Positions 42,445 to 50,975 of a stretch of 64,000 bases of DNA are shown here, in pieces. The notes under the pieces were generated by a model that worked only from the letters and a program-made list of their open reading frames with translations, made no database searches and was not told the DNA's origin. A program made the translations under genes and the position numbers. The first letter of the stretch is position 1. Every line of letters starts with the position of its first letter. The stretch is from Hominimerdicola alba 8 (GTDB lineage: Bacteria; Bacillota; Clostridia; Oscillospirales; Ruminococcaceae): NCBI RefSeq assembly GCF_000178155.2, contig NZ_ADKM02000066.1, positions 1 to 64,000 of the forward strand, read 5' to 3'.

Positions 42445-44424
42445 ATGCCTAAGTTTTACATCACTACACCGATATATTACCCATCGGGTGACCCGCATAT
42501 CGGTCATTGCTATACCACAGTCGCGTGCGACTCTATTGCGAGGTATAAGCGAATGCAGGGCTATGATGTCATGTTCCTGACCGGTACTGACGAGCATGGT
42601 CAGAAGATAGAGGACAAAGCCCGCGATAAGGGCGTAACACCTCAGCAGTATGTTGATGAGGTCGTGGCTACATTCAAGAAGCTGTGGAGCTATATGAATA
42701 TCAGCTACGACAGATATATCAGAACTACCGATGACTACCATGTGGAGAGTGTCCAGAAGATATTCAAGGAACTTTATGACAAGGGCTATATCTACAAGGG
42801 CGAATATACAGGCAAGTACTGTACTCCCTGTGAGAGTTTCTGGACTGAGAGCCAGCTTGATGCTGACGGCTGCTGCCCTGAGTGTCACCGTCCTGTAAAG
42901 GAGGCATCTGAGGAGGCTTACTTCTTCAAGATGTCACCGTTTGCTGACAGGATAGAGAAACTGCTGACCGAAACTGACTATCTCCGCCCGAAGACAAGGG
43001 CTACCGAGCTGGTCAATAACTTCATAAAGCCCGGTCTTGAGGACCTGTGCGTTTCGAGAACTTCGTTCACATGGGGCATTCCCGTGACCTTTGACCCCAA
43101 GCACGTTGTTTATGTGTGGGTCGATGCGCTCTCGAACTACTGCACCGCTCTGGGCTACAAGAACAACAAGTACAATGACTATGACAAGTACTGGCCTGCC
43201 GATGTGCATATGGTGGCTAAGGATATCATGCGTTTCCACGCGATAATCTGGCCTGCTATACTGATGGCGCTGGACGAGCCTCTGCCTAAGCATCTGGCTG
43301 TTCACGGCTGGATAACTTTCCAGAACAAGAACGGCGAGGCACAGAAGATGTCTAAGTCGCTGGGCAACGTGGTAGACCCCTTCATGCTGGGTGAGCGCTA
43401 CGGCGTTGACGCTATCAGATACCATATCCTGCGTGAGATGGCTCTGGGCGCTGACAGCGCATTCTCCAACGAGATAATGATAAACCGCATAAATTCCGAC
43501 CTTGCAAACGGCTTCGGCAATCTGGTATCACGTACCGTTGCTATGGCGGACAAGTACTTCGGCGGCACACTGCCCGAAACTCGTCTTGAGGGTGATTTCG
43601 ATCAGTCACTTAAGGACTGCCTGCTGTCGGTGCGCGAAAAGGTCGATAAGTGCATAGACGAAACACGTCTGAAAAATGCACTGGAAGAGATCTTCGTGGC
43701 GGTAGACCGCGCAAACAAGTACATCGATGAAACTGAGCCTTGGGTACTGGGCAAGGACGAGTCGAAGTATGACAGGCTGGCATCAGTGCTGTACAACCTG
43801 CTGGAGTCTATCCGTATCATCTCCACTCTGCTGTCTGCATTCATGCCCACCACCATGCCTGAGGTATGGGAGCAGATCGGCGCAAACGCTGATATCTGCA
43901 CCTACGAAAATGCAGGAAAGTTCGGCGTACTGCCCGCAAATGTGACCGTTCACAAGGGCAGGATACTCTTCCCAAGAATAGATATGGACAAAGAGATAGG
44001 CGAGCTGAATGCCATCATCGAGAAGAACATGGCTGAGGCTAAGGCTAAGCTGAACGCTGATGAAGCCGCAGAAACATTCACTCCCGCACCGCTGGCTGAA
44101 CAGGTCACTATTGATGACTTTGCAAAGGTCGAACTGAGAGTGGCTGAGGTAAAGGCTTGCGAAAAGGTCAAGAAGTCGAAGAAACTGCTGTGCTTGCAGC
44201 TTGATGACGGCTTCGGCGGCAGACAGGTGGTAAGCGGTATCGCTCAGTGGTATAAGCCCGAAGACCTGATAGGCAAGAAAGTCATCATCGTGGCTAACCT
44301 TAAGCCTGTTACCCTCTGCGGTGTTGAGTCCAACGGCATGATCTGCGCGGCAGATGCTCCCGACGGCTCTGCAAGGGTGGTATTCCCCGACCAGACTTTG
44401 CCAAACGGCTCTAAGATAAGATAA
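42445..44424 (+). CDS. metG: methionine--tRNA ligase
   Basis: Charges tRNA-Met. With the start at 42445 (GGGG 8 bp upstream; the ATG at 42439 is too close) it has 659 residues. The class I signatures are DPHIGH (about 16-21) and KMSKS (about 299-303). A single zinc knuckle is formed by CTPCESFW and CCPEC (about 128-150). The helical anticodon domain follows, and a C-terminal tRNA-binding (EMAP/Trbp111-like) domain, TIDDFAKVELRVAEVKACEKVKKSKKLL to the end (about 555-659), gives dimerisation and tRNA affinity. The next small gene begins directly at its stop. Confidence 0.97.
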   Translation: MPKFYITTPIYYPSGDPHIGHCYTTVACDSIARYKRMQGYDVMFLTGTDEHGQKIEDKARDKGVTPQQYVDEVVATFKKLWSYMNISYDRYIRTTDDYHVESVQKIFKELYDKGYIYKGEYTGKYCTPCESFWTESQLDADGCCPECHRPVKEASEEAYFFKMSPFADRIEKLLTETDYLRPKTRATELVNNFIKPGLEDLCVSRTSFTWGIPVTFDPKHVVYVWVDALSNYCTALGYKNNKYNDYDKYWPADVHMVAKDIMRFHAIIWPAILMALDEPLPKHLAVHGWITFQNKNGEAQKMSKSLGNVVDPFMLGERYGVDAIRYHILREMALGADSAFSNEIMINRINSDLANGFGNLVSRTVAMADKYFGGTLPETRLEGDFDQSLKDCLLSVREKVDKCIDETRLKNALEEIFVAVDRANKYIDETEPWVLGKDESKYDRLASVLYNLLESIRIISTLLSAFMPTTMPEVWEQIGANADICTYENAGKFGVLPANVTVHKGRILFPRIDMDKEIGELNAIIEKNMAEAKAKLNADEAAETFTPAPLAEQVTIDDFAKVELRVAEVKACEKVKKSKKLLCLQLDDGFGGRQVVSGIAQWYKPEDLIGKKVIIVANLKPVTLCGVESNGMICAADAPDGSARVVFPDQTLPNGSKIR

Positions 44425-44643
44425 ATGGCGGGTTTTTCACTGATACGGGTCATGCTGCTTTTTGCGGCATTTATCATGGGACTGCTGATGATGATAGTTG
44501 GAACTGTGATACTCAAAAGAGCGGCAGGCAATTCCCGCAGAATGAAAAATCTCGGCGTGGTGCTGAGAGTGGTGAGCTATCTCATACTTACTCCGTGCTT
44601 TGCCTTTGCGTTCCTAATGATCGTGCTGAAGTTTAACATATAA
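44425..44643 (+). CDS. small two-helix membrane protein
   Basis: A 72-residue protein with two membrane helices: LLFAAFIMGLLMMIVGTVIL (about 11-30) and SYLILTPCFAFAFLMIVL (about 51-68), joined by a basic loop (KRAAGNSRRMKNLG). The ATG follows the metG stop with no gap, so it is read from the same mRNA. I do not recognise the family. Confidence 0.7.
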   Translation: MAGFSLIRVMLLFAAFIMGLLMMIVGTVILKRAAGNSRRMKNLGVVLRVVSYLILTPCFAFAFLMIVLKFNI

Positions 44644-44647
44644 AAAA

Positions 44648-44669
44648 GGGGGCGTATCCCGCCCCCTGC
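44648..44669 (-). terminator. GC-rich hairpin with terminator shape on the minus strand
   Basis: GGGGGCG and CGCCCCC pair; six A precede it, so the T run exists only on the minus strand, towards metG. On the plus strand it may end or trim the metG transcript just before the tRNA. Confidence 0.55.
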
Positions 44670-44673
44670 ATAA

Positions 44674-44747
44674 GCGTCCGTAGCTCAGCTGGATAGAGCG
44701 TCAGACTCCGACTCTGAAGGCCGCAGGTTCGACTCCTGTCGGGCGCA
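44674..44747 (+). tRNA. tRNA-Arg (anticodon CCG)
   Basis: A 74-nt cloverleaf. Acceptor GCGTCCG pairs with CGGGCGC (one G-U); D arm AGCTCAGCTGGATAGAGC; anticodon arm TCAGA-CTCCGAC-TCTGA with anticodon CCG at loop positions 3-5; TPsiC arm with GGTTCGACTCC. The discriminator is A and no CCA is encoded. Confidence 0.96.
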
Positions 44748-44750
44748 TAT

Positions 44751-44784
44751 AAGCCCCTCTGCATTGGCGGAGGGGCTTTATTTT
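44751..44784 (+). terminator. tRNA-Arg terminator
   Basis: AAGCCCCTC pairs with GAGGGGCTT and is followed by TATTTT. Confidence 0.85.
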
Positions 44785-44877
44785 GCTTGAATCCCGATTT
44801 GGTTGTGTATCAATCAGCAATACACATCAAAATTGGGAGTTGCTTTAATGAAGTTCGGATATAAGATCATAGGTGCA

Positions 44878-44924
44878 GACAAACAAATATCCCGCACAGC
44901 CGAATATCGGTAAGTGCGGGATGT
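44878..44924 (-). terminator. terminator of the SGNH lipoprotein gene
   Basis: On the minus strand CATCCCGCAC pairs with GTGCGGGAT(A) around a 15-base loop, followed by TTTGTTTG. It begins about 6 bp after the stop codon. Confidence 0.75.
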
Positions 44925-44929
44925 TTCTG

Positions 44930-46192
44930 TTATTCCGTCCACCCCAGTGCCAACACCTGACCCTGTTTGTCCTCATCGCCGTCTGCCATGCTTATCTCAA
45001 CACGGTATTTCGCAGGTGATGGTTCCATAATTATGTTGGTCAGCTGTGGGTTGCCCCAGCCTTCGGGGGAGATGACCGTCACGTTTCGGTCGGCGTATTC
45101 TGCACCGTCTTGGGTGATGTGTACGCGCAGATCGCCGTAATTGCCGCCTTTGACCTCTTTGTATATCAGGTAGAGGAACTTCGGCTCGACCTCGAACACC
45201 AGCGGGTCGTTGCCCAGATCGGGGTCGTGCGACCAGCCGTTTGTGAAGTGCGCCACATCACTGCCCTCGACCCAGCTTCCCATCTCAACAGGAGTGATGC
45301 CGTTATTTTCAGCCATTTTCGCATCGACCTCGCGGGGGTGGAAAACATCTTCAAAAGGCATCATCGGTTCGCCCTCAGGCTCGACTTCCATTACAGTGTC
45401 CCAGTAGTGGTCTATCATGCGGGCGACTAGGGCGTGACCCTCAGTGTTGGGGTGTGACTGGTCGTTGGAGAAGTCTTTCCATGTCATTCTGCCGTTGGTG
45501 AACATGAAGCGCAGTGCATCGCAGTAGGATATCATCGGCAGGCGGTAAGCCTCGCCTATCTGTTTCATGTAGTCCTGCGCCGAGTGGTCATTTTCGGTGA
45601 CCGAGAACAGCAGTACCACCGCCACATTCTTTTGCAGAAGTGTCTTGACTATCGACTCGTAGGCGTTCTGGAAATCGGCTTCGTTTCCGTCATTTACGGC
45701 GAATTCGATAAATACCAGATCGGGGTCGTAGTTCAGCACATCGCGGTCAAGTCGGAGTATCCCCAGCTTTGAGGGCGTGCCGCTTATGCCCGCATTGACG
45801 TATTTCACGTTGTCGCCTGTGCCGAATTTTTCAGCAAAATGCTCATAACTCAGCTTCGCATAGCAGAGGTCTGCACCCGCCGAGATGCCCTCAGTTATCG
45901 AGCCGCCCAGATACGCAAGGGTGACTTCCTCGCCGTTCTGCGCCTTTTTGATAACGTCCTGCACCATTTTGGTGTTGCCGTAGGAAGTCATGGCAGTGTT
46001 TATCATGGCTTCGTCCCACTCTTCATCTGTTTCGGGGAGTTTTTCCTCCTTGCTTTCGGGAGCTTCCGTCACGGCGGCAGAACTTGTTTCGGGTGAAGCA
46101 GAACTGCTGTTGCTTGAATTTCCATTTTCGCAGGCAGTCAGCAAAGTGAGCGACAGTGCCAGCGAGAGCGCGGTCAGTTTTTTCATTTCCAT
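44930..46192 (-). CDS. SGNH/GDSL hydrolase lipoprotein
   Basis: A secreted, lipid-anchored esterase-type protein of 420 residues. The lipobox LLTAC gives Cys at about residue 21, followed by a Ser/Asn/Glu linker (about 22-55). The SGNH blocks are seen: block I as LAYLGGSITEG (about 93-103), Gly in YVNAGISGTPSKLG, Asn in EFAVNDGNE (about 167-175), and Asp/His in DQSHPNTEGHALVARM (about 239-254). A C-terminal domain of about 150 residues with beta character follows, perhaps carbohydrate-binding. It probably removes acyl groups from plant polysaccharide. It has its own promoter and terminator. Confidence 0.85.
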   Translation of the reverse strand: MEMKKLTALSLALSLTLLTACENGNSSNSSSASPETSSAAVTEAPESKEEKLPETDEEWDEAMINTAMTSYGNTKMVQDVIKKAQNGEEVTLAYLGGSITEGISAGADLCYAKLSYEHFAEKFGTGDNVKYVNAGISGTPSKLGILRLDRDVLNYDPDLVFIEFAVNDGNEADFQNAYESIVKTLLQKNVAVVLLFSVTENDHSAQDYMKQIGEAYRLPMISYCDALRFMFTNGRMTWKDFSNDQSHPNTEGHALVARMIDHYWDTVMEVEPEGEPMMPFEDVFHPREVDAKMAENNGITPVEMGSWVEGSDVAHFTNGWSHDPDLGNDPLVFEVEPKFLYLIYKEVKGGNYGDLRVHITQDGAEYADRNVTVISPEGWGNPQLTNIIMEPSPAKYRVEISMADGDEDKQGQVLALGWTE

Positions 46193-46233
46193 ACCTGATA
46201 TCCTTTCATTTTTTTGTCAGAACTCTTTTGGAT

Positions 46234-46262
46234 ATTATAGCATGAAGCGGTCGGAAAATCAA
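46234..46262 (-). promoter_or_regulatory. promoter of the SGNH lipoprotein gene
   Basis: On the minus strand TTGATT (46262-46257), 17 bp, TATAAT (46239-46234). Confidence 0.8.
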
Positions 46263-46305
46263 GTAGCAGTCTAAAAAACAGCAAATTGCGCCTTGCGGTG
46301 TCGGC

Positions 46306-46334
46306 TTGACTTGTAGCCTGAAATCGTGTAAAAT
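46306..46334 (+). promoter_or_regulatory. histidine kinase promoter, touched by MITE-2
   Basis: TTGACT (46306-46311), 17 bp, TAAAAT (46329-46334). The -10 lies inside the left target duplication (TAAAATATAA) of MITE-2 copy 6. Confidence 0.65.
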
Positions 46335-46338
46335 ATAA

Positions 46339-46429
46339 TATGGCTATCCCTTTAGCATACCAACTAAAAATGCGGTAAACAAAAGGATAATTGATCGCTG
46401 TTTTTTGTGGTGTGTCAGCGGGATAACCA
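46339..46429 (-). mobile_element. MITE-2 copy 6 (91 bp, internally deleted)
   Basis: Inverse orientation: TATGGCTATCCCTTTAGCAT at the left and GTCAGCGGGATAACCA at the right; the central GC hairpin is missing. Flanking 10-mers TAAAATATAA and TAAAATATGG agree at 8 of 10. A second GGTTATCCCTTTA stretch follows at 46438-46450. Confidence 0.78.
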
Positions 46430-46515
46430 TAAAATATGGTTATCCCTTTAAAACATCACTAAGAATAAATAGACAACAGGTACTAACTTATTATTATGCG
46501 AAAGGCGGTGAGTTA

Positions 46516-47577
46516 TTGGAACGTTTTATTGATAAGCTGGCGATAATTCTTATCTGTTTGCCTGCACTGATGCAGTCAGACGGAGCGGCTGCACCTGTCA
46601 CGGCTTTCCTTGCGGCTGTGACCGTTTCGGCGCTGGCGCAGGTCTTTCCGCGCACGCGAATGACATGGGTGCTGCTGGGACTTTCTGCGGGGCTGTGCGG
46701 TCTGCTGCCCGAAATGTTCTGCATGATGCCGCTGCTGCTGTATGATGCCCTGTGGGAAAAAAAATGGTGGCTTATCCTCTTCGGGCTGACTGTTTTGAAT
46801 TCTGCGCCCGCGCTTTCGGTCGCAGGGGCGGCGCTGGCGGGCTGTGTGGTGACTGTCATCATGTATCTGAGAGTTTCACGGCTCGAAAAGGCTGTTGCCG
46901 ACCTGAAAGAACTGCGCGATGAAGTCGCTGAGAGCAACCTGCGGCTCAAACAGCACAACGAAGCCATCACCCGCGCACAGGACAGCGATATCCACATAGC
47001 TACCCTGAAAGAGCGCAACCGCATCGCCCGTGAGATACACGATAATGTCGGGCATCTGCTGACCCGCGCACTGCTGCAGGCGGGTGCGCTGGGCATGATA
47101 AATAAGGACGAAACCTTAAATGAGCCGATAAAAAGTCTGCGCACGACCCTCGACACCGCCATGACAGGCATACGTCAAAGCGTCCATGACCTGCATGATG
47201 AGTCGATAGACCTGCGCCGCGCCGTTGATGATGCCATATCTTCCGTTGACGGCAGGTTCACGGTAAGGCTGGACTATGACATATCCGAAAGCACATCCGG
47301 CAATGTTAAGCTGTGCATTTTAGGTATAATCAAGGAGAGTCTTTCAAACGCCGCAAAGCATTCATCGGGCGACCGCATATACGTTTCGGTGCAGGAACAC
47401 CCCGCATTCTACCAACTTGCGGTGGAAGACAACGGCAGTTGTTCTGCCATTGCAGATACGGGTATAGGTCTGCAAAATATGCGCGAACGCGCCGAAACGC
47501 TGGGAGGGAGCATTTCTTTCACACCGTCCGAAAAGGGATTCAGGGTGTTCCTTTCGATACCCAAACAGCGCAGATAA
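46516..47577 (+). CDS. orphan sensor histidine kinase (HisKA_3/NarL type)
   Basis: A two-component kinase of 353 residues with the TTG start at 46516 (AAAGGCGGTG 6 bp before it). The longer open frame to 46405 would include mobile-element sequence. About four to five N-terminal membrane helices (about 5-120) are followed by a short coiled coil and a HisKA_3 dimerisation domain, with the phospho-His in RIAREIHDNVGHLLTRALLQ (about 178-197). The ATPase part shows ESLSNAAKHS (N box), VEDNGSC and GIGLQNMRERAETLGGSISF (G boxes). Such kinases usually sit next to a LuxR-type response regulator; none is here, since nested mobile elements follow directly. Confidence 0.88.
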   Translation: MERFIDKLAIILICLPALMQSDGAAAPVTAFLAAVTVSALAQVFPRTRMTWVLLGLSAGLCGLLPEMFCMMPLLLYDALWEKKWWLILFGLTVLNSAPALSVAGAALAGCVVTVIMYLRVSRLEKAVADLKELRDEVAESNLRLKQHNEAITRAQDSDIHIATLKERNRIAREIHDNVGHLLTRALLQAGALGMINKDETLNEPIKSLRTTLDTAMTGIRQSVHDLHDESIDLRRAVDDAISSVDGRFTVRLDYDISESTSGNVKLCILGIIKESLSNAAKHSSGDRIYVSVQEHPAFYQLAVEDNGSCSAIADTGIGLQNMRERAETLGGSISFTPSEKGFRVFLSIPKQRR

Positions 47578-47607
47578 GTGTTACCTTGCATCAATGAATA
47601 AAAAATG

Positions 47608-47832
47608 TGGTTATCCCGCTGACACACCACAAAAACAGCGGCTATACAGAACTTATAGCAATCCAACTTTTTAAATTCACAAAATCCAGTCGCAAAAGCT
47701 GGGATTTATGGGTCTTGTGACTGGATTTTGTCTGAATTTTAAGGCGGATTGCTATAGGGTTCTTGGCGTATGGCGCTCAATTATCCTTTTGTTTACCGCA
47801 TTTTTAGTTGGTGTGCTAAAGGGATAGTCATA
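47608..47832 (+). mobile_element. MITE-2 copy 7, interrupted by MITE-1 copy 5
   Basis: Left end TGGTTATCCCGCTGACACACC at 47608, right end GGGATAGTCATA at 47832. A perfect 10-bp duplication ATAAAAAATG flanks it (47598-47607 and 47833-47842); the right copy is the A-tract of the terminator at 47835-47877. MITE-1 lies inside at 47656-47754. The GC hairpin of the middle is lost. Confidence 0.92.
47656..47754 (-). mobile_element. MITE-1 copy 5 (99 bp), nested in MITE-2
   Basis: TAGCAATCCAAC ... GCGGATTGCTA with TA on both sides (47654-47655, 47755-47756). It splits the MITE-2 string CAGAACTTAAGGTTCTTGG, which is whole in other copies. Confidence 0.92.
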
Positions 47833-47834
47833 AT

Positions 47835-47877
47835 AAAAAATGCGCGGACATCTGAACGTCCGCGCATTTTGTTTTTT
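47835..47877 (-). terminator. terminator of the dockerin/C39-like gene (bidirectional shape)
   Basis: ATGCGCGGAC pairs with GTCCGCGCAT around ATCTGAAC. A T run lies on both sides in the respective direction: TTTTTTAT on the minus strand and TTTTGTTTTTT on the plus strand. Confidence 0.85.
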
Positions 47878-47893
47878 ATCAGAACATCTGATA

Positions 47894-50152
47894 TTACTTC
47901 TTGTAAAGCACCACCGACTGTCTGCCAAGTGTGGTGTATGTTGACATGAAGAAATCGTAGTCAACATAGTCGGTAACTCCGAAGTAACTGCTTGAGTCAA
48001 AGTTCTCAACGTTGCCGATGATGAACTTGCCTGTGGAATCATCATAGCCCATCAGTACAGCTGTGTGCTGTCTGCCGTACCATGTGAAATTGTATGTGCC
48101 TGTACCGGGATTTGTCAGCTTACCGCCCGCATTGACCACCTGCGTGCAGACAGGGTATGTGTTCACCTCAGAGTACCACACTATCGGGTTAGCCCCCCTG
48201 TCAAGCTCTGCCTTAAGACCGTTCAGGTCAAGACCACCGCTTATCTTGGTGTCGCCTAAGTCCAGCTTTGACGGGTCGAATTTCAGCTTGTTCACATTGT
48301 TGCCCGTGTAGTAGTCGGTGTTCAGCCTTATGCTGAAATCGTCACGCTGACCGATGTACTTGAGATACTGGTGAGCCGACTGCGCTATGACAGGTGCGTA
48401 CACACCGTAGCCCACACTGCCCTCCATGTGGTATGGCGAACCCCAGAAGCAGTAGTTGGGGTCAACGTTTATCGTGCCGTTTGAGAATGCCTGTTCGGGC
48501 ATGTAGTAGTTGAGCAGTGTGTTCTTGCTGACATCTATGCCAAACTGATTTCTCAGCACCGATGCCAGCGAAGTTTCCTCACAGCCCAGCACAGCAGGGT
48601 CGCCGCCCAGCCAGCCGTCCTGATTTATCACGCCTATCAGACTGTTTGCATATTTAGCTAAGTTAGCCATCGGCACATAGCCTTTCTGTCCGCCTGAACC
48701 CGGTATGAATACTGTTACCCAGCCGTTTGCAGGCAGGTCTGTCTGGGTGACGAGGTTGCCTGTAGAAAGCGAGGATACCTGTGCCGAATATATGTCGGGA
48801 GAAGCGTAGATAGGCGTTTTTACCGCCACGCTCCTCAACGCATCGGTGATGGGCTTCATGGTCGCAGACTCACCAAACACCTTCTGACCGTTGACGGTCT
48901 TGTATGCGCGCACTGCAACATCGAACTGTGTGCCCTGTGTAAGGTTCGGCAAGGTGAATTTTGTACCTGTGGTGAAGTATTCGACTTTCTCACCATTGAC
49001 AGTTGTGTACACCTGATAGCCCTCAGCACCGCTTACCGAATACCAGAATACCGTAGCGCTGTTGCAATCACTGTAATAGTAGTTGTACAGCTCGAAATTC
49101 GGTGCCGCCAGTGTCTTGTCGATGGAAGGCGTGGGGTCAACGGGGGTAGGTTCAACAGGTGTCGGGTCAACAGGGGTGGGCTGAGGAGCGACCGCTGTAC
49201 CCGATAACTTTGCCGTCATGCCGTTGCTCTCGCCGTTGGAGTTGAAAGGCACTATCATCAGGTGCCTGTCCTTGCCGTCAGTGGGGAACTCCGTAGTGAA
49301 CTCGGTGCTCTGGGTATCAGCCAGCAGATGGGGCATGCCGTCAGTTTCGGTGCGGTCGAGGTCATATATCCTGTAGCCCGATGCGAAATCGGCTTTATCC
49401 CATTTCATCAGTGCCTTGCCGTTGGTATCGGTAACGGTTATCGCGCCTGTCATGGCATCGGGCTTTATCTTCATCAGATATCCGATGCTGTCGCCGTAGT
49501 CCTTAACTCGGGTGCCGTCCTCAGTCTGAGCGATGCGCACAGGCGCGATGGTGACGGTCAGTCTGCCGTCTTTGAACATATCGTAAGGGATAGCGGCATT
49601 AGTCGCAGATGTGGTTACAGTGCCCGACTTCTCACCGTTTGAGAATGTGACCACATACTGTTTCATACCCTCTGCGGCATTCCATGAAACCTTGCCTGTA
49701 TCCTTGTTCACATTGAACTCGACAAGGCTGACATTATCACTCTTCGGGCGGGGTTCTTTTACCGTTGGCGGAGCGATATATTCCTTAATATTGACATTGC
49801 CCTTGACATGACCCGCCAGCAGTGACAGGTCGGTAACATTTATCTTGCCGTCAAAGTTGACATCGGCGGCTTTTCTGCCTTTTGCGTCAAGCGGTTTGAT
49901 GTTTTTGATATGGGCAGAGGTCTTGACCACATCGGTGATATTTATAACTTTATCGCCGTTTACATCGCCCAAATCGTTATCAGCGGTAGTTTCGCCGTCA
50001 GAAGTGACTTCATCACCGCCATTTGTTACATTGGCTGACTGTTCAGTGCTCTCCGATACACTGTCTGCGTTTTCCGCAAAAGTCGGAACGCTTGCATAGC
50101 CTGCGGCTAAAGCCAGCGAAACGACAGCAGCCAGAAATCTTCTCGATCTCAT
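47894..50152 (-). CDS. secreted dockerin protein with SH3-like and C39-like peptidase domains
   Basis: A 752-residue exported protein. Start at 50152 (MRSRRFLAAV) has GGAGG 8 bp upstream. Order of parts: signal peptide (about 1-27), acidic linker, a type I dockerin with two calcium loops (DVNGDKVINITD at about 64 and DVNFDGKINVTD at about 98), fibronectin-III-like beta domains (about 140-460) with a PTPVEPTPVDPTP linker, an SH3-like wall-binding domain (PIYASPDIYSAQVSSLSTGNLVTQTDLPANGW), and a C-terminal peptidase C39_2-like domain with Cys in LGCEETSLASVL and His in RQHTAVLMGYD. A cysteine peptidase docked to a scaffold is likely, the target is unknown. It has its own promoter and terminator. 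Confidence 0.86.
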   Translation of the reverse strand: MRSRRFLAAVVSLALAAGYASVPTFAENADSVSESTEQSANVTNGGDEVTSDGETTADNDLGDVNGDKVINITDVVKTSAHIKNIKPLDAKGRKAADVNFDGKINVTDLSLLAGHVKGNVNIKEYIAPPTVKEPRPKSDNVSLVEFNVNKDTGKVSWNAAEGMKQYVVTFSNGEKSGTVTTSATNAAIPYDMFKDGRLTVTIAPVRIAQTEDGTRVKDYGDSIGYLMKIKPDAMTGAITVTDTNGKALMKWDKADFASGYRIYDLDRTETDGMPHLLADTQSTEFTTEFPTDGKDRHLMIVPFNSNGESNGMTAKLSGTAVAPQPTPVDPTPVEPTPVDPTPSIDKTLAAPNFELYNYYYSDCNSATVFWYSVSGAEGYQVYTTVNGEKVEYFTTGTKFTLPNLTQGTQFDVAVRAYKTVNGQKVFGESATMKPITDALRSVAVKTPIYASPDIYSAQVSSLSTGNLVTQTDLPANGWVTVFIPGSGGQKGYVPMANLAKYANSLIGVINQDGWLGGDPAVLGCEETSLASVLRNQFGIDVSKNTLLNYYMPEQAFSNGTINVDPNYCFWGSPYHMEGSVGYGVYAPVIAQSAHQYLKYIGQRDDFSIRLNTDYYTGNNVNKLKFDPSKLDLGDTKISGGLDLNGLKAELDRGANPIVWYSEVNTYPVCTQVVNAGGKLTNPGTGTYNFTWYGRQHTAVLMGYDDSTGKFIIGNVENFDSSSYFGVTDYVDYDFFMSTYTTLGRQSVVLYKK

Positions 50153-50217
50153 TAAGATACCTCCATAGATCATATATTTCATTTTCTCCAAAAGGGCAGA
50201 AAACGCCCTTACCCTTT

Positions 50218-50246
50218 AGTATAGCACTTTTCGGGTCTAGTGTCAA
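50218..50246 (-). promoter_or_regulatory. promoter of the dockerin gene
   Basis: On the minus strand TTGACA (50246-50241), 17 bp, TATACT (50223-50218). A hairpin AAGGGCG/CGCCCTT-like (about 50191-50211) lies early in the leader. Confidence 0.85.
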
Positions 50247-50255
50247 GGCGGGTGA

Positions 50256-50838
50256 TAATTCATAATTCATAATTCATAATTATTGGCATGACCGAAAGCG
50301 AGCTGTGCCGCCCAACAAAGTGAAGTAAGAACACAAAGCTATGTGCGAGTCAAAGCGCGCGGTCAAGCCTCGCGCCAGCAGGCTTGCGGGAGTTTGAGGG
50401 CAGAGCCCTCAATCGTGGAAGCAGAAAGCAAGGCGACAAACAAAACAAGTTGGGCGAACAAAGCGAAAGCCCACAAGCGGCGGTAAACAACGGCGTGGCG
50501 GTGTAACACGGCGGGGGTAACGCCCCCGCCCTACACGTAGGGAGTGCAGACCCAAAAGCGGGCAATTCGCAAAGAAAAGAGCGTGCTCAAAATTCTCGAC
50601 CCGCAGAAACTATGTGCGTGCGACGAATTGCCCGCGTCATCTAGCCGAACAGCGAAGCGTCTTCGGCGGTCGGTCATCGCTCCAAAGGATAAGCCTGTCA
50701 ATAGTGTAGGGCGGGGGTCACGCCGACACAGTCGCGTGCGCTCCCGCCGTTCGACCCGCACACACCCGCGATAAGAACGGCTCACTTTCGGTCATGTCAA
50801 CCAATTATGAATTGTGAATTATGAATTATGAATTACAA
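50256..50838 (+). repeat. R3 family repeat, copy F
   Basis: A full copy: AATTCATA units at 50256, all modules, then inverted AATTATGA units at 50803-50838, so this copy is framed by AT repeats in opposite directions. It fills the gap between the divergent dockerin and M23 genes. Bases 50839-50975 hold the M23 leader; no good promoter is seen. Confidence 0.9.
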
Positions 50839-50975
50839 AAGTGTCGGCATTTTGCGTAATTTTTTTGTGATCTCAAGATTTTACGATTTTTTCAGATCTT
50901 CCGAATATTTCAGCTTTTATTGCCCACAATAGCCTCAGAGGATATCTCAAAGTTCAAGCAGAAAGGAACGATCTA

